Source: Neobacillus nitrireducens (lineage in GTDB: Bacteria; Bacillota; Bacilli; Bacillales; Cytobacillaceae). Taken from it: DNA of 64,000 bases. Positions 8,270 through 17,292 of this stretch are shown one piece after another; positions within the stretch are counted from its first letter, which is position 1; each line of letters starts with the position of its first letter. A program made the position numbers and the translations under genes. The DNA lies in assembly GCF_030915405.1 (NCBI RefSeq), contig NZ_CP133262.1, positions 1,798,001 to 1,862,000 on the forward strand, in the 5' to 3' direction. The notes beneath the pieces are model-generated. The model did not search any database. It had not been told where the DNA came from and saw nothing but the letters and a program-made list of their open reading frames with translations.

Positions 8270-9201
8270 ACAATTTTTCCAACTTGGCTAAGTGGGTGGC
8301 AATCTTTTTCATATTTTGGCAGGCTGCCCGTAAGGAGAGCCTGTTCAATTGCTTTCTTTAATCCCCGTAACCGGCAAAAGCGAAGCCCATGCAGCTCTTT
8401 TGAGTCTACGAAGGTTTCGCTCTATTTTTTCCTGCCTAAATTTATAAAGCATATTTCCAGATTTAGATAAGCAATTTTCCCTTACCTTTTCTTTGTGCGC
8501 CGCCCAAACATGATGTGTCACTACTATTATCTTATTTTTGGAGCGTGTACATTGGGAAAGAAGCGGACAGGTTTCACACCTCTTCGAATCAGATTTATAT
8601 TCTTTATAGCCCTCACGGTTTGTTGTACTGTATGGTAATTCCCAATTGTTACTTCAACGTCTTTATTTAATTCATCAAAATATTCACGCGTCTCTACTTC
8701 AATTTCTTGTTTTGAATATTTATGTTTATTAGCGTTTGCCTTTAAATGGGTAGTATCCGAAAATAAGACACGACCACCTACCATTTTGTGGTTCATTGCA
8801 TGAAGGACGATTTCATCAAATAATTCCTGAAGAATATCGGTACCATTAAATCGGTACTGGCGATTCCAACTGATCGTAGAGTGGTGTGGAACATGATCTT
8901 TGAACTTCAAACCTAGAAACCAGCGGTAAGCAAGATTCATTTCAATTTCTCTTTGTAATTGTCTTTCTGAAGGGATACCGTAAATATAACCAATAAACAT
9001 CATTTTAAATTGAATAAGTGGATCGGAAGGGCGTCCATTGTCATCACTTTAATACGGACGAACTTTTTCAAGGAGGAAAGAAATATCAATAAATTTATCA
9101 ATCAAACGAAGAAGGTGATGATCAGGAACAAATTCATCAATTGAAACAAATTCATATTCATTTTGGCTAGCTTCTTTTGGCTTAAACACTGATTTCACCA
9201 C
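8270..9201 (-). pseudogene. IS1182-family transposase remnant
   Basis: The minus-strand frame begins near 9201 (VKSVFKPKEASQNEYEFVSI) and reads into the DUF772-type N-terminal domain. It is broken by an in-frame TAA at 9049-9051, where the text reads RPY-stop-SDDNGRPSDPL. It reopens at 9003 and runs through the DDE-type segment VLFSDTTHLKANANKHK to a stop at 8527. The C-terminal domain survives further down only in shifted frames: RQEKIERN, then SKELHGLRFCRLRGLKKAIEQALL, then QNMKKIATHLAKLEKL. A central part is missing. One nonsense mutation, at least two frameshifts and a deletion make it inactive. Confidence 0.85.
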
Positions 9202-9247
9202 TTTTTATTAGATATTGGTAGATCATTAAGACTTTATTTATAACACT

Positions 9248-9381
9248 CTGTTGATTGGTACGGAAGACACGAAGACTCCTGCGGGAGTACGGGGCAGGGG
9301 AGACCCCGCAGGCGCTTCAGCGCCGAGGAGGCTCCCCGGCACGCCCGCGGAAAGCGAAGTGTCTGGAGTGCCAATCAACAG
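9248..9381 (-). repeat. 134-bp GC-rich palindromic repeat, copy 2 (inverted)
   Basis: The same length as copy 1 and inverted relative to it; it starts CTGTTGATTGG and ends CCAATCAACAG. Relative to copy 1, a T-A stem pair became G-C and a G-C pair became A-T, so pairing is kept. Confidence 0.8.
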
Positions 9382-9459
9382 ACAGGTCCCAAAGCTTGTA
9401 CTTATAACATTATAGCAAATTAACGCGGTGAATTATTAAGGTATTTCTATAAAATAAGA

Positions 9460-9513
9460 GGCTGTCGAGAGTTTCTCGACAGCCTGACTTCCAAGAGGGA
9501 AGTGTTTTTTTGT
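9460..9513 (-). repeat. Right terminal inverted repeat of the IS-like element
   Basis: Partner of 8001-8060. It contains the hairpin GGCTGTCGAGA/TCTCGACAGCC followed on the minus strand by a T-rich run. It sits 17 bp beyond the korA-like stop codon, so it may now serve as that operon's terminator. Confidence 0.6.
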
Positions 9514-9530
9514 TTGATATTTTCTGCTTC

Positions 9531-11825
9531 TTATAACATTGGATTTTCGTCTTTCGCTTTGAGACGACCCCATCTTTTCTCAACTTCTGCTTCGAATTCT
9601 TCTAACATTGGTTTGTTTTCTTCTTTTAGAAGGTGTTTTGTTTTACCCATATATTTTAACCATTCAGAAAGTGGAATGCGTTTATTCTTTTCTTCAGGAT
9701 TGTAAGTAATTGTTGTCACACCTTGTTCCACTTCATAAAGTGGGAAGAAGCAAGAATTTACTGCAGCTTCGATAATGGTGGCACCGAAACGGTCATCAGA
9801 TTTCCAGTTAAGTGGGCATGTAATGAGAATTTTCCCATAAACTGTTCCGACATTTTGGGCATACCATTGTGCTTTAGCGCCTTTTTTAACTAAGTCCTGC
9901 GGGAATGCTTCCGAACCGGTAAACACATAAGGAATATTCGTTGCTGCCATAATTTGGGCTGTGTCCTTATGATGGAATGCCTTACCTTTCTGTGCTTTTC
10001 CTACTCCAGATGTACTTGTCATATGACCAAGTGGTGTAGAATAAGACATTTGTGAACCTGTATTCATGTAGCCTTCATTATCATATTCAAGCATAATCAG
10101 TTTATGTCCACGAAGAGCAGTACCAATCGCTGAACCCATACCGATGTCCATACCGCCATCACCAGTAATCATAACAAATGTAGCGTCATCTGAAACTTCA
10201 ATTTCACCGCGGCGTTTTAATTCCATGAACGCTTCAACCGTACCTGAAAGCGTTGCGGCACCGTTTTGGAACAAATTGTGCATCATCGTTTGCTTATGTG
10301 ATGTGCTTGGATAAGATGTTGTTGTGACATAGGCACAGCCTGTTTGGAATAGAGTTACAATGTCTCCCTCAATCCCTTTAAAGAATAACTCAAGACCAGC
10401 AAAAATTCCGCATCCTGGGCATGCCCCGTGACCTGATGCAATTCGTTTCGGTTTACCAGTTAAGGCACGAAGCGGCGGGATTTTCACCTTTAATTTATTG
10501 GTTTCTTCATCCATTTTCACATCAATTAGACCTGTTTTAAATACATCCCCATGCTGTGGTAAAATAACCGGCTTAAGGATTTTTTCAGGATTGCCGGGAA
10601 TATGACCATAGTAATCAAATGGCTTTTCCGCATAGCCTTTTTCCATTGTATCAATTGCCATATCAAAGAAGGCCTGGGCATCACTTGCATAGAAGTCCTT
10701 GCCGCCAAGACCGAATACGCGGCTTAACACGATCGTCTTGTTATCTTTATCATCTTGAAGTGCAGATTTCACTTCATGCGTTAAGTTTGGACCATTTGCT
10801 CCGTAAGAATCCGCACGTTCCCCAATTAATAATGATTTTACATTTTTAAGGGCTTCGCGAATTTCTTTTGCAGGGAATGGACGGATAATATTCGGGCTAA
10901 TTACACCAGCCTTAATTCCTTTTGCGCGAAGTTGATCTACTACATCTTTGGCTGATTCAGCAGCAGAGTTTAATAGGAAAAGGGCTACTTCTGCATCTTC
11001 CATTTTATATAAATCTAGAACAGGATATTCTCTTCCGGAAAGCTTAGCATATTCCGCTGCTACCTCTTTAAAGACCTCACCTGCATTATACATTGCTTCT
11101 GACTGTTGGTAGTGATTGTTAAGGAAATCATCCCCACTCATATGTGCACCAATGGTAACTGGTTTTCTTAAATCCCTAACAAAGTTGTAATCAGTAGGAC
11201 ATTCACCAACAAATTGCTGTACAACACTGCGGTCCTTAAAGAATTCCACCCTGCGTTTTTGGTGGGATGTAAAGAATCCATCATAAGCAACAATAACTGG
11301 TAAGCGCACTTTTGAGTGTTCAGCAATTTTAAGTGCCATGATATTCAAATCATAAACAGCTTGTGGTGTTTTAGCTGTCAATATTACCCAGCCAGTATTT
11401 AATGCATAATAGAGATCCGAATGATCTCCACGAATATCAAGTGGACCACTGACGGCACGAGTAACGAGATTCATAACCATTGGAAAACGAGTTCCTGATT
11501 GTACAGGCATTTGTTCAAGCATATATAAGAATCCATTTGCACTCGTTGCATTGATTACCCGGGCACCTGTAGCTGCAGCACCGTAACAAATACCTGCTGA
11601 ACCATGCTCGCCATCGGCAGGAATCAACTTAATATCATGCTCCCCGCGGGTTTTCATTTGATCTAAAAATTGTGCAACCTCAGTGGACGGTGTTATTGGG
11701 AAGTACCCCATAATATGATAATTGATTTGTGCGGCAGCCATAGCGGCCATTTCATTTCCTGATTCAAAGGTAGAAACTTGTTCTGCAACACTTTTTGTTA
11801 TTAATTTATCTTCTAAAGTAGCCAT
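9531..11825 (-). CDS. 2-oxoacid:ferredoxin oxidoreductase, fused alpha-beta subunit
   Basis: A 764-residue fusion of the alpha and beta parts of a 2-oxoacid:ferredoxin oxidoreductase. Residues about 20-420 are PorA/KorA-like (YFPITPSTE at 41-49, a transketolase-like pyrimidine domain and a C-terminal swivel domain). Residues about 450-740 are PorB-like, with C469-P-G-C472, C497 and a later Cys (ITCPLNW) as [4Fe-4S] ligands and GDGG (555-558) followed by N583 as the thiamine-diphosphate/Mg site. The enzyme decarboxylates a 2-oxoacid to acyl-CoA while reducing ferredoxin, or runs in reverse. The start overlaps the upstream gamma-delta gene by one base (TAATG). The substrate is uncertain: pyruvate, 2-oxoglutarate or, given a gamma-delta fusion like that of oxalate oxidoreductase, oxalate. 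Confidence 0.85.
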   Translation of the reverse strand: MATLEDKLITKSVAEQVSTFESGNEMAAMAAAQINYHIMGYFPITPSTEVAQFLDQMKTRGEHDIKLIPADGEHGSAGICYGAAATGARVINATSANGFLYMLEQMPVQSGTRFPMVMNLVTRAVSGPLDIRGDHSDLYYALNTGWVILTAKTPQAVYDLNIMALKIAEHSKVRLPVIVAYDGFFTSHQKRRVEFFKDRSVVQQFVGECPTDYNFVRDLRKPVTIGAHMSGDDFLNNHYQQSEAMYNAGEVFKEVAAEYAKLSGREYPVLDLYKMEDAEVALFLLNSAAESAKDVVDQLRAKGIKAGVISPNIIRPFPAKEIREALKNVKSLLIGERADSYGANGPNLTHEVKSALQDDKDNKTIVLSRVFGLGGKDFYASDAQAFFDMAIDTMEKGYAEKPFDYYGHIPGNPEKILKPVILPQHGDVFKTGLIDVKMDEETNKLKVKIPPLRALTGKPKRIASGHGACPGCGIFAGLELFFKGIEGDIVTLFQTGCAYVTTTSYPSTSHKQTMMHNLFQNGAATLSGTVEAFMELKRRGEIEVSDDATFVMITGDGGMDIGMGSAIGTALRGHKLIMLEYDNEGYMNTGSQMSYSTPLGHMTSTSGVGKAQKGKAFHHKDTAQIMAATNIPYVFTGSEAFPQDLVKKGAKAQWYAQNVGTVYGKILITCPLNWKSDDRFGATIIEAAVNSCFFPLYEVEQGVTTITYNPEEKNKRIPLSEWLKYMGKTKHLLKEENKPMLEEFEAEVEKRWGRLKAKDENPML

Positions 11826-12838
11826 TATTGGATTCCTCCTGCAATATAAGGAAAGTTATGCTTTACGCGGTTATCATCTGCATATCCGAGCAGTTCACGA
11901 AGATCACTAAGTGCGTCGGTTGGGCATGCTTCTACACATTTTAGGCAGCCTTTACAGTATTGGTAATCAATACCTTGAAGGAACATTTGTTTTCTGCCAC
12001 GCTTATCTTCTCCTTCTTTCCAAACGAAGCAAAAGTCAGGACAAACATTGTCACAAGCTGCACAATGAATACATTTGTCTTGTTGGAACTCGGGAAGGAA
12101 TCCTTGGCGTGAACCACTTAGATCTTTTAAAATGCTATTTGCTTGAGTAACCATGACTCCACCGATTTCTTGAGTCATGTAGCCTAGCTGTGGTTGTGGG
12201 CGTGAGAAGGCTTTCCCTTCCGCCCCTGCTGTCACTTCATATGTTTTAAATTGAACCTCATTATACCCGCGGTCAAAAGTACGGATATTCGGCTCAACAA
12301 GATGTGGGTATTTTTTAGTAAACGTTTTCCGAATTACATCTCTCATTGATTCAGGATCTAAAAAGTCACATAGACGATATAATGCACCAAGCATTGCCGT
12401 ATTTACTTTGGTTTTTTCCTCTACGGCAATTGATAAGGCATCAACAATCGCAAGTGTTCCGTATTCTAATTGTAAATCTGTTTTAACTTCATCAAAATCC
12501 CTAGCTGTATTTACCAAAACGATACTATCAGCATTTAAGCCGCTGACAACATCAACAGTTCTATATAATGCTTCATGAAAAACACCAACAATATGTGGTT
12601 GTTCAATTGGACTATGATCTCTAATTTCTACATCTGGTTCACAAAAGCGAATGAAGCTCTTTACTGGAGACCCCTTTTTTTCAGACCCATAAGATGAAAA
12701 ATTAGAGCCTTTCAAACCAAGACTAAAAACTCCAGCCTCTGCTAACATTTTTCCAGCTAGATTAGCTCCTAGCCCCCCAATTGATTCAAGACGGATTTCA
12801 AAAAATCCTAGTTCATTTTTTTTCGGTAAAATAGACAT
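11825..12838 (-). CDS. 2-oxoacid:ferredoxin oxidoreductase, fused gamma-delta subunit
   Basis: A 337-residue fusion. Residues 10-200 are the gamma (PorG-like) domain with IGGLGANLAGK at 20-30. Residues 250-310 are a delta-type domain with two [4Fe-4S] motifs, C256-x2-C259-x2-C262-x3-C266 and C295-x2-C298-x2-C301-x3-C305-P. The delta domain passes electrons from the TPP site to an external ferredoxin. It is the first gene of a two-gene operon with the alpha-beta fusion, so the four classical subunits are packed into two proteins. An FNR-like half-matched box lies about 100 bp upstream. The start ATG follows an AGGGAGGGAC ribosome site. Family is clear; substrate not. Confidence 0.85.
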   Translation of the reverse strand: MSILPKKNELGFFEIRLESIGGLGANLAGKMLAEAGVFSLGLKGSNFSSYGSEKKGSPVKSFIRFCEPDVEIRDHSPIEQPHIVGVFHEALYRTVDVVSGLNADSIVLVNTARDFDEVKTDLQLEYGTLAIVDALSIAVEEKTKVNTAMLGALYRLCDFLDPESMRDVIRKTFTKKYPHLVEPNIRTFDRGYNEVQFKTYEVTAGAEGKAFSRPQPQLGYMTQEIGGVMVTQANSILKDLSGSRQGFLPEFQQDKCIHCAACDNVCPDFCFVWKEGEDKRGRKQMFLQGIDYQYCKGCLKCVEACPTDALSDLRELLGYADDNRVKHNFPYIAGGIQ

Positions 12839-12938
12839 AATGTCCCTCCCTAAATTCGTTCAATAAAATAACACGAAATAGACATAAAAATTTAACTTCT
12901 TCACAACAACTATTGTAAGACAGCTATTTTTATTTTGC

Positions 12939-12954
12939 TGTGATAAATGTCAAA
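12939..12954. promoter_or_regulatory. Possible FNR-like box before the 2-oxoacid oxidoreductase operon
   Basis: TGTGATAAATGTCAAA fits TGTGA-N6-TCACA at nine of ten defined bases and lies 101-116 bp upstream of the gamma-delta start. The other strand reads TTTGACA, which could also be a -35 element, so the call is tentative. Confidence 0.35.
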
Positions 12955-13075
12955 CATCATAATATTTATTTTGAAACACAAAAAAATACTTTCGGATAAA
13001 TGTTGCCCTATATGATTTTAAAGAGCTTTCATAATTATATAACAGGATAATCAATGTTGTATAACAGATAAAAAT

Positions 13076-13104
13076 AGCCTGCACCCAATTTAGGATGCAG
13101 ACCA
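13076..13104 (-). terminator. Terminator of the lut operon
   Basis: On the minus strand CTGCATCC pairs with GGGTGCAG (one G-T pair) around a 6-base loop and is followed by GCTATTTTTAT. It lies just past the lutC stop codon. Confidence 0.65.
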
Positions 13105-13115
13105 TTTTATATCAT

Positions 13116-13835
13116 TTATAAATCGTTAATAACAATATACGACGCTTTAACTGGTCCGTGGACACCAACGACTAAATTCAATTCTATATCTGCAGAATTA
13201 CTTGGTCCGGTAATAAAGTTGATACACGAGGCAACATGACCCGTTTTCTTGTGGATCTCCCGCATCTTTTGAGCCGCTTGAGTGATTCGTGGGACTAATG
13301 TGCTTTTCGGTATAAGGGCAATATAGGTTGCAGGTAAAAAGCTCACCGTTCTCCCTTTATTCTCATCGCTATACAAAACAACCGTTCCCGATTCAGCAAG
13401 TGTCACTTCACTAATTGTAATCCCTACATTAGCCCTCTCCGCTTTTGCGATGTTCTCTTTCCCTTTCAGGTGATCCCATTCGTAAACTTCGATCTTCTGA
13501 TCAGACCATACCTGATTAAAGAGTGGGTCTAAGCCCCACTGCGAAAAGCGCTCATCCTTCCAGGTTACAATTGGACCTCCACCATAATCTGAAACCACGT
13601 TGTTAAGAGTAGCTGCTAAATCCTTTTTGTCAGTTACGTGGATATTTGTATGGATTTTCTTACATTGCTCCGTTAATACTTCTAGTAATTCGTCCTGAGT
13701 AGCATTTTTGAGCACTTCATATTGGGGCTGAAATTTCCAGATCGGCCTTTCCACCGAAGAGGAAATTCTCGGGCGTTCCAAACGACTGGCAATTTGATTT
13801 AAAAATTTATCCCGATTTTGAATCATCCCTGCCAT
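13116..13835 (-). CDS. lutC: LutC, L-lactate utilisation protein C
   Basis: A 239-residue protein of the LUD (DUF162) family and the last gene of lutABC. LutA, LutB and LutC together oxidise L-lactate to pyruvate in Bacillus and feed electrons to the respiratory chain. Its LUD domain covers most of the protein (for example VGITISEVTLAESGTVVLYSDE at about 140-160 and a C-terminal ITGPSNSADIELNLVVGVHGP). It lacks Fe-S motifs, as is usual for LutC. It starts two bases after the lutB stop, consistent with coupled translation, and has a terminator just downstream. Confidence 0.92.
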   Translation of the reverse strand: MAGMIQNRDKFLNQIASRLERPRISSSVERPIWKFQPQYEVLKNATQDELLEVLTEQCKKIHTNIHVTDKKDLAATLNNVVSDYGGGPIVTWKDERFSQWGLDPLFNQVWSDQKIEVYEWDHLKGKENIAKAERANVGITISEVTLAESGTVVLYSDENKGRTVSFLPATYIALIPKSTLVPRITQAAQKMREIHKKTGHVASCINFITGPSNSADIELNLVVGVHGPVKASYIVINDL

Positions 13836-13837
13836 GA

Positions 13838-15262
13838 TTATTTGCCTCCCTTTTCACGGTTTTTAAACCAATCTCTGAATCGTTCTTTATTTGGTGCTGG
13901 AAAATCACGAATATCTGTCCATGCTTTTAAGGGGCCTGGTCCTTTGGTGATCTTCTCTCCAACAGTAAATGGATTCATTGCAGCAGGTGCAATTTTAGAC
14001 CCAATGTTATACATAAGTGGCGATGCTGCCCCTAAACCAAATGCTTTCATTAATAATTTTTCGGATATGGGTGCCTTTCCCTCTTTTTCAACTATGACTT
14101 CACGGTGTTTATGAAGAAGGTTATGTAACGGTATTTTTACCGGACATACTTCTGTACAAGCACCACATAGAGTTGATGCGTAAGGTAGTTCTTTAAATTC
14201 ATCATATCCCCCTAATAATGGAGACAAGACTGCACCAATTGGACCTGAATAGATAGAGCCGTATGCATGTCCGCCGACATGACGATAAACTGGGCATACA
14301 TTTATACAAGCTGCACAACGAATACATTGTAGGACCGACTGGAACTCGCCCCCAAGAATTTTGGATCTACCATTGTCAACAATGACAAGGTGAAATTCCT
14401 CTGGACCATCAACATCCAATGCTTCTTTTGGCCCTGTTAACACTGTAATATAACTAGTTAATTTCTGTCCGACCGCACTTCTAGTTAATAAACTAACTAG
14501 GACCTCCATCTCTTCAAAAGTAGGGACAAGTCTTTCCATCCCCATAACAGTAATTTGTGTTTTAGGTAATGCAGTCACTAGGTCAGCATTTCCTTCGTTT
14601 GTCACTAAACTGAAAGATCCGGTCTCTGCGACGGCAAAGTTACAGCCTGTTATCCCGATATCCGCTGAAAGGTATTCCTTTCGCAGCATTTGACGAGCAT
14701 GCCAGGCTAATTCTTCAGGTTTTGATGTTTTTGTATAACCTAGCTTCTCAGTAAATACGTCACGAATTTGCTCTTTATTTTTATGTAAAGCTGGTACAAC
14801 AATATGAGAAGGCGGATCATGATCATCAATTTGTAGAATGTATTCGCCTAAATCCGTCTCAATTACCTCACAGCCTTCTTGCTCCAACATTGCATTTAAG
14901 CTGATTTCTTCGGTTACCATTGATTTTGATTTAACAATTTTCTTTGCTTCCTTCTTTTTTACAACCCCACGGATATACTCGTTAGCCTCTTCCTTGGTCT
15001 GAGCAAAAAATACATTTCCGCCGCGTTTGGCAACATTCTCACTTAATTGCTCCAAGTAATAATCCAAGTTTTCTAGTACATGCTGACGGATTTCTTCCCC
15101 ATGCGAACGCCATTCTTCCCAGTTGCCTAATTCCTCAGTTGCAACTCGTCTTTTTACTCCCATACCGTCCTGTGCTCCTGCAACGGCGCCGCGCATGAAG
15201 TCATCATGAATCCCTTTATCAACACGATCTTTAAATTGATCCGTGCTAATCTTCATTGACAT
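13838..15262 (-). CDS. lutB: LutB, Fe-S lactate oxidation subunit
   Basis: A 474-residue LUD-domain iron-sulfur protein. The N-terminal LUD domain is followed by two cluster motifs near residues 300-370: [13 protein letters not shown] and [10 protein letters not shown]. They should carry electrons in the LutABC lactate-oxidising complex. I chose the ATG at 15262 because GTGGAGG precedes it and because Bacillus LutB starts M-x-M-K-I; an ATG at 15298 would add 12 unconserved residues. It lies 46 bp after lutA and 2 bp before lutC. Confidence 0.92.
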   Translation of the reverse strand: MSMKISTDQFKDRVDKGIHDDFMRGAVAGAQDGMGVKRRVATEELGNWEEWRSHGEEIRQHVLENLDYYLEQLSENVAKRGGNVFFAQTKEEANEYIRGVVKKKEAKKIVKSKSMVTEEISLNAMLEQEGCEVIETDLGEYILQIDDHDPPSHIVVPALHKNKEQIRDVFTEKLGYTKTSKPEELAWHARQMLRKEYLSADIGITGCNFAVAETGSFSLVTNEGNADLVTALPKTQITVMGMERLVPTFEEMEVLVSLLTRSAVGQKLTSYITVLTGPKEALDVDGPEEFHLVIVDNGRSKILGGEFQSVLQCIRCAACINVCPVYRHVGGHAYGSIYSGPIGAVLSPLLGGYDEFKELPYASTLCGACTEVCPVKIPLHNLLHKHREVIVEKEGKAPISEKLLMKAFGLGAASPLMYNIGSKIAPAAMNPFTVGEKITKGPGPLKAWTDIRDFPAPNKERFRDWFKNREKGGK

Positions 15263-15308
15263 ACAATCATTCCTCCACTCTCTGAATTTACTAAACAAGT
15301 AAGAACAA

Positions 15309-16025
15309 TCATCGACTATTTAATACCTCAGCAATATGCATCACTTTGATTGGCTTTCCTACTCGATCAATCCGCCCGCCGATATTCATTAAGCATGCCG
15401 CATCAGCACCAATAAGGTACTCTGCGCCTGTTTCTTCTACATGGCGAACTTTTTCATCGACCATTTGCTCAGAAATTTGAGCCATTTTTACGGAAAAGGT
15501 CCCCCCAAATCCACAGCATTGTTCCTTCCCGGGTAATTCTGTAAACTTAAGACCTTTTACATTGCTCAAAAGAATCATTGGAGCTTTTTTAACACCTAAT
15601 AACCTCGTCATATGACAAGAAGTATGGTAGGTAACACTACCTTCAAAACGGGCACCAACATCTTCAATTTTCAAAACGTCAACAATAAATTGGGTTAGTT
15701 CAAATGATCTTTCTGCCAATCTTTTTGCCTTAGGTTCCCAAACTGGGTCACCCTTAAATATGTGTTGGTATTCATGAAACATCGTTATACAAGAGCCTGA
15801 TGGCGAGACTATGTACTCCGCATCTTTAAATGTATCAATCATACGTTTCATCGCTTCTTTTGTTTCTTTTACATAGCCACTATTGTATGATGGCTGACCA
15901 CAACATACTTGGGATTCAGGAAAATCTATTTCACATCCAAGTCTTTCAAGCAGCTCAACCGTTGCTTTTCCTACATTACTTTGAAACATATCTACAATAC
16001 AGGTTGCAAAAAGTGTTACCTTCAT
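15309..16025 (-). CDS. lutA: LutA, CCG-domain lactate oxidation subunit
   Basis: A 238-residue protein with two cysteine-rich CCG domains: [13 protein letters not shown] near residue 40 and [14 protein letters not shown] near 170. These bind an Fe-S centre in heterodisulfide-reductase-like subunits. It is the first gene of lutABC, which converts L-lactate to pyruvate. The start has GGAGAGGAAG upstream. A perfect 13-bp palindrome lies 53-65 bp upstream of the start codon and recurs before lctP, so it is the likely LutR operator. Full length, no disruption. Confidence 0.92.
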   Translation of the reverse strand: MKVTLFATCIVDMFQSNVGKATVELLERLGCEIDFPESQVCCGQPSYNSGYVKETKEAMKRMIDTFKDAEYIVSPSGSCITMFHEYQHIFKGDPVWEPKAKRLAERSFELTQFIVDVLKIEDVGARFEGSVTYHTSCHMTRLLGVKKAPMILLSNVKGLKFTELPGKEQCCGFGGTFSVKMAQISEQMVDEKVRHVEETGAEYLIGADAACLMNIGGRIDRVGKPIKVMHIAEVLNSR

Positions 16026-16077
16026 GTCTGTCTTCCTCTCCTACATATCAAATTTTCATAAGTCATACAGTAAACAG

Positions 16078-16090
16078 GTCATCAGATGAC
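16078..16090. promoter_or_regulatory. Candidate LutR operator before lutA
   Basis: The perfect palindrome GTCATCAGATGAC lies 53 bp upstream of lutA. Its 12-base core TCATCAGATGAC is repeated exactly before lctP. Sharing between two lactate genes that flank lutR suggests a LutR site. FadR-type GntR proteins bind short palindromes of this kind; the pairing with LutR is inferred. Confidence 0.6.
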
Positions 16091-16235
16091 TTGGTAAAAA
16101 AAGAAATAATTTTTATAACATTTATACTACTATAAAGTTAGTTACGATTGAAAGGGTTTGCAAAAAAAAATATAAAAAAAAAAACATGCGGTCCAAAATA
16201 ATTGGCTAAGCATACTTTTTTTAGAAATATATGGA

Positions 16236-16964
16236 TCATTTCGAAAAATCTGCAGATAGAAAGTACTTTTGTAGAATTATTTCAACATTCTCCAAATGAA
16301 TAAGCATATATTTGCTCGCTTTTTCTTCATCTTGCTCCTTAATCGCCTCATAAATATCATTATGTTCTTCATAAAGTTGTTCAACTGTTCTTTGTTTAGA
16401 AAAGAGCCAAACCCGTCTTGTTTCTTTCATCGTTTCTCCCATTAATCCAGAAACTTGATTCATCAAACTAAGCAAAAGAGGGTTTTGAGCTGCCTCTGCT
16501 AGTACAAAATGAAATTGTAAATCTGCCTTTTCACCTAGCGTCTCATCCCCATTGGCATGTTTCATTTCATCTAGAGCATTCTCCATCCTGGTTAGATGCG
16601 AACTTGTTCGTTTTTTAGCTGCTGCTGCTGCAGTACCAACTTCAATAATCTTACGAACCTCTAAAAGTTGTGCGATATCTTCTTTATTCATTAAAATAGC
16701 TGTTGAAAGTGGGAAAGTAATTCGATTTGTTTCAAATTCGTTTACATAGGTACCTTCCCCTTGCTTCATTTCAACAAGGCCCATCGCTCTTAATGATGTT
16801 AATGCTTCGCGAATCGCAGATCTCCCCACTTGAAAGTTTTCCGCCAACTGTTGTACCGAAGCAAGTTTCTCACCAGGTTTAACTTGGCCCGATCGAATCA
16901 ATTCATAAATAGCCTCTGCTACTTCTTCATATATTTTTTTTGGTTTAATTTTTTTATATTTCAC
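16236..16964 (-). CDS. lutR: LutR-like GntR/FadR family regulator
   Basis: A 242-residue regulator with an N-terminal GntR winged helix (KIYEEVAEAIYELIRSGQVKPGEKLASVQQLAENFQVGRSAIREAL, about residues 8-55) and a C-terminal FCD ligand domain. In Bacillus LutR represses lutABC and lctP and is released by lactate. The gene lies between lutABC and lctP. I prefer the GTG at 16964, with AGGGG 8 bases upstream, over a TTG six codons earlier. The shared palindromes at 16078-16090 and 17179-17190 are the probable binding sites. Identity as LutR rests on family plus context. Confidence 0.85.
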   Translation of the reverse strand: MKYKKIKPKKIYEEVAEAIYELIRSGQVKPGEKLASVQQLAENFQVGRSAIREALTSLRAMGLVEMKQGEGTYVNEFETNRITFPLSTAILMNKEDIAQLLEVRKIIEVGTAAAAAKKRTSSHLTRMENALDEMKHANGDETLGEKADLQFHFVLAEAAQNPLLLSLMNQVSGLMGETMKETRRVWLFSKQRTVEQLYEEHNDIYEAIKEQDEEKASKYMLIHLENVEIILQKYFLSADFSK

Positions 16965-17178
16965 ACAACCAACCCCTAACAAGCAATTCCTCTTTCAGAC
17001 ACCCTCTTATTATACCGTTTTTTCAAAAAATGCATATACCATCCAACATCAGTCCACTAAAACATTTTTACACTACCATCATATGAAAATGCTATAAAAT
17101 ATTAATATTTTCAAAAAAAAGATTGTATTTCTACCAATTTGTCACTTATAATTCATTTTAGCACCGTGATACATCTTA

Positions 17179-17190
17179 TCATCAGATGAC
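17179..17190. promoter_or_regulatory. Candidate LutR operator before lctP
   Basis: TCATCAGATGAC is identical to the core of the site before lutA and lies about 100 bp upstream of the lctP start codon. Confidence 0.55.
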
Positions 17191-17201
17191 CTAATCACCA
17201 T

Positions 17202-17217
17202 TTGTAAGCGGTTACCG
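17202..17217 (+). promoter_or_regulatory. Candidate cre site before lctP
   Basis: TTGTAAGCGGTTACCG fits the central positions of the cre consensus and fails only at the last two weak positions. It lies 12 bp after the putative LutR operator, so repressor and CcpA sites may be stacked. The rest of 16983-17292 is AT-rich and holds the lctP leader without other clear features. Confidence 0.5.
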
Positions 17218-17292
17218 ATTTTAAGGAGGGTAGATATTATTTACTTAGGGGAAAAAACAAAAAAAAAGCTAATTCGGGGGGATTAAGCGATT

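Larger units (their letters stand above)
7998..9513. mobile_element. Decayed IS1182-type insertion element
   Basis: A roughly 1.5-kb block between the nitrilase and the 2-oxoacid oxidoreductase genes. It is bounded by imperfect inverted repeats (8001-8060 and 9460-9513) that share CACTTCC, GGAA and GTCGAGAAA. Inside lie two inverted 134-bp palindromic repeats and a broken IS1182-family transposase between them. The layout is symmetric: terminal repeat, palindrome, transposase, palindrome, terminal repeat. Exact ends and any target duplication could not be fixed by eye. Confidence 0.7.

Noticed and set aside
9502..9705. 67-codon frame antisense to the end of the 2-oxoacid oxidoreductase gene
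   Set aside because: Shadow frame; hydrophobic by virtue of the complementary strand, with no ribosome site.
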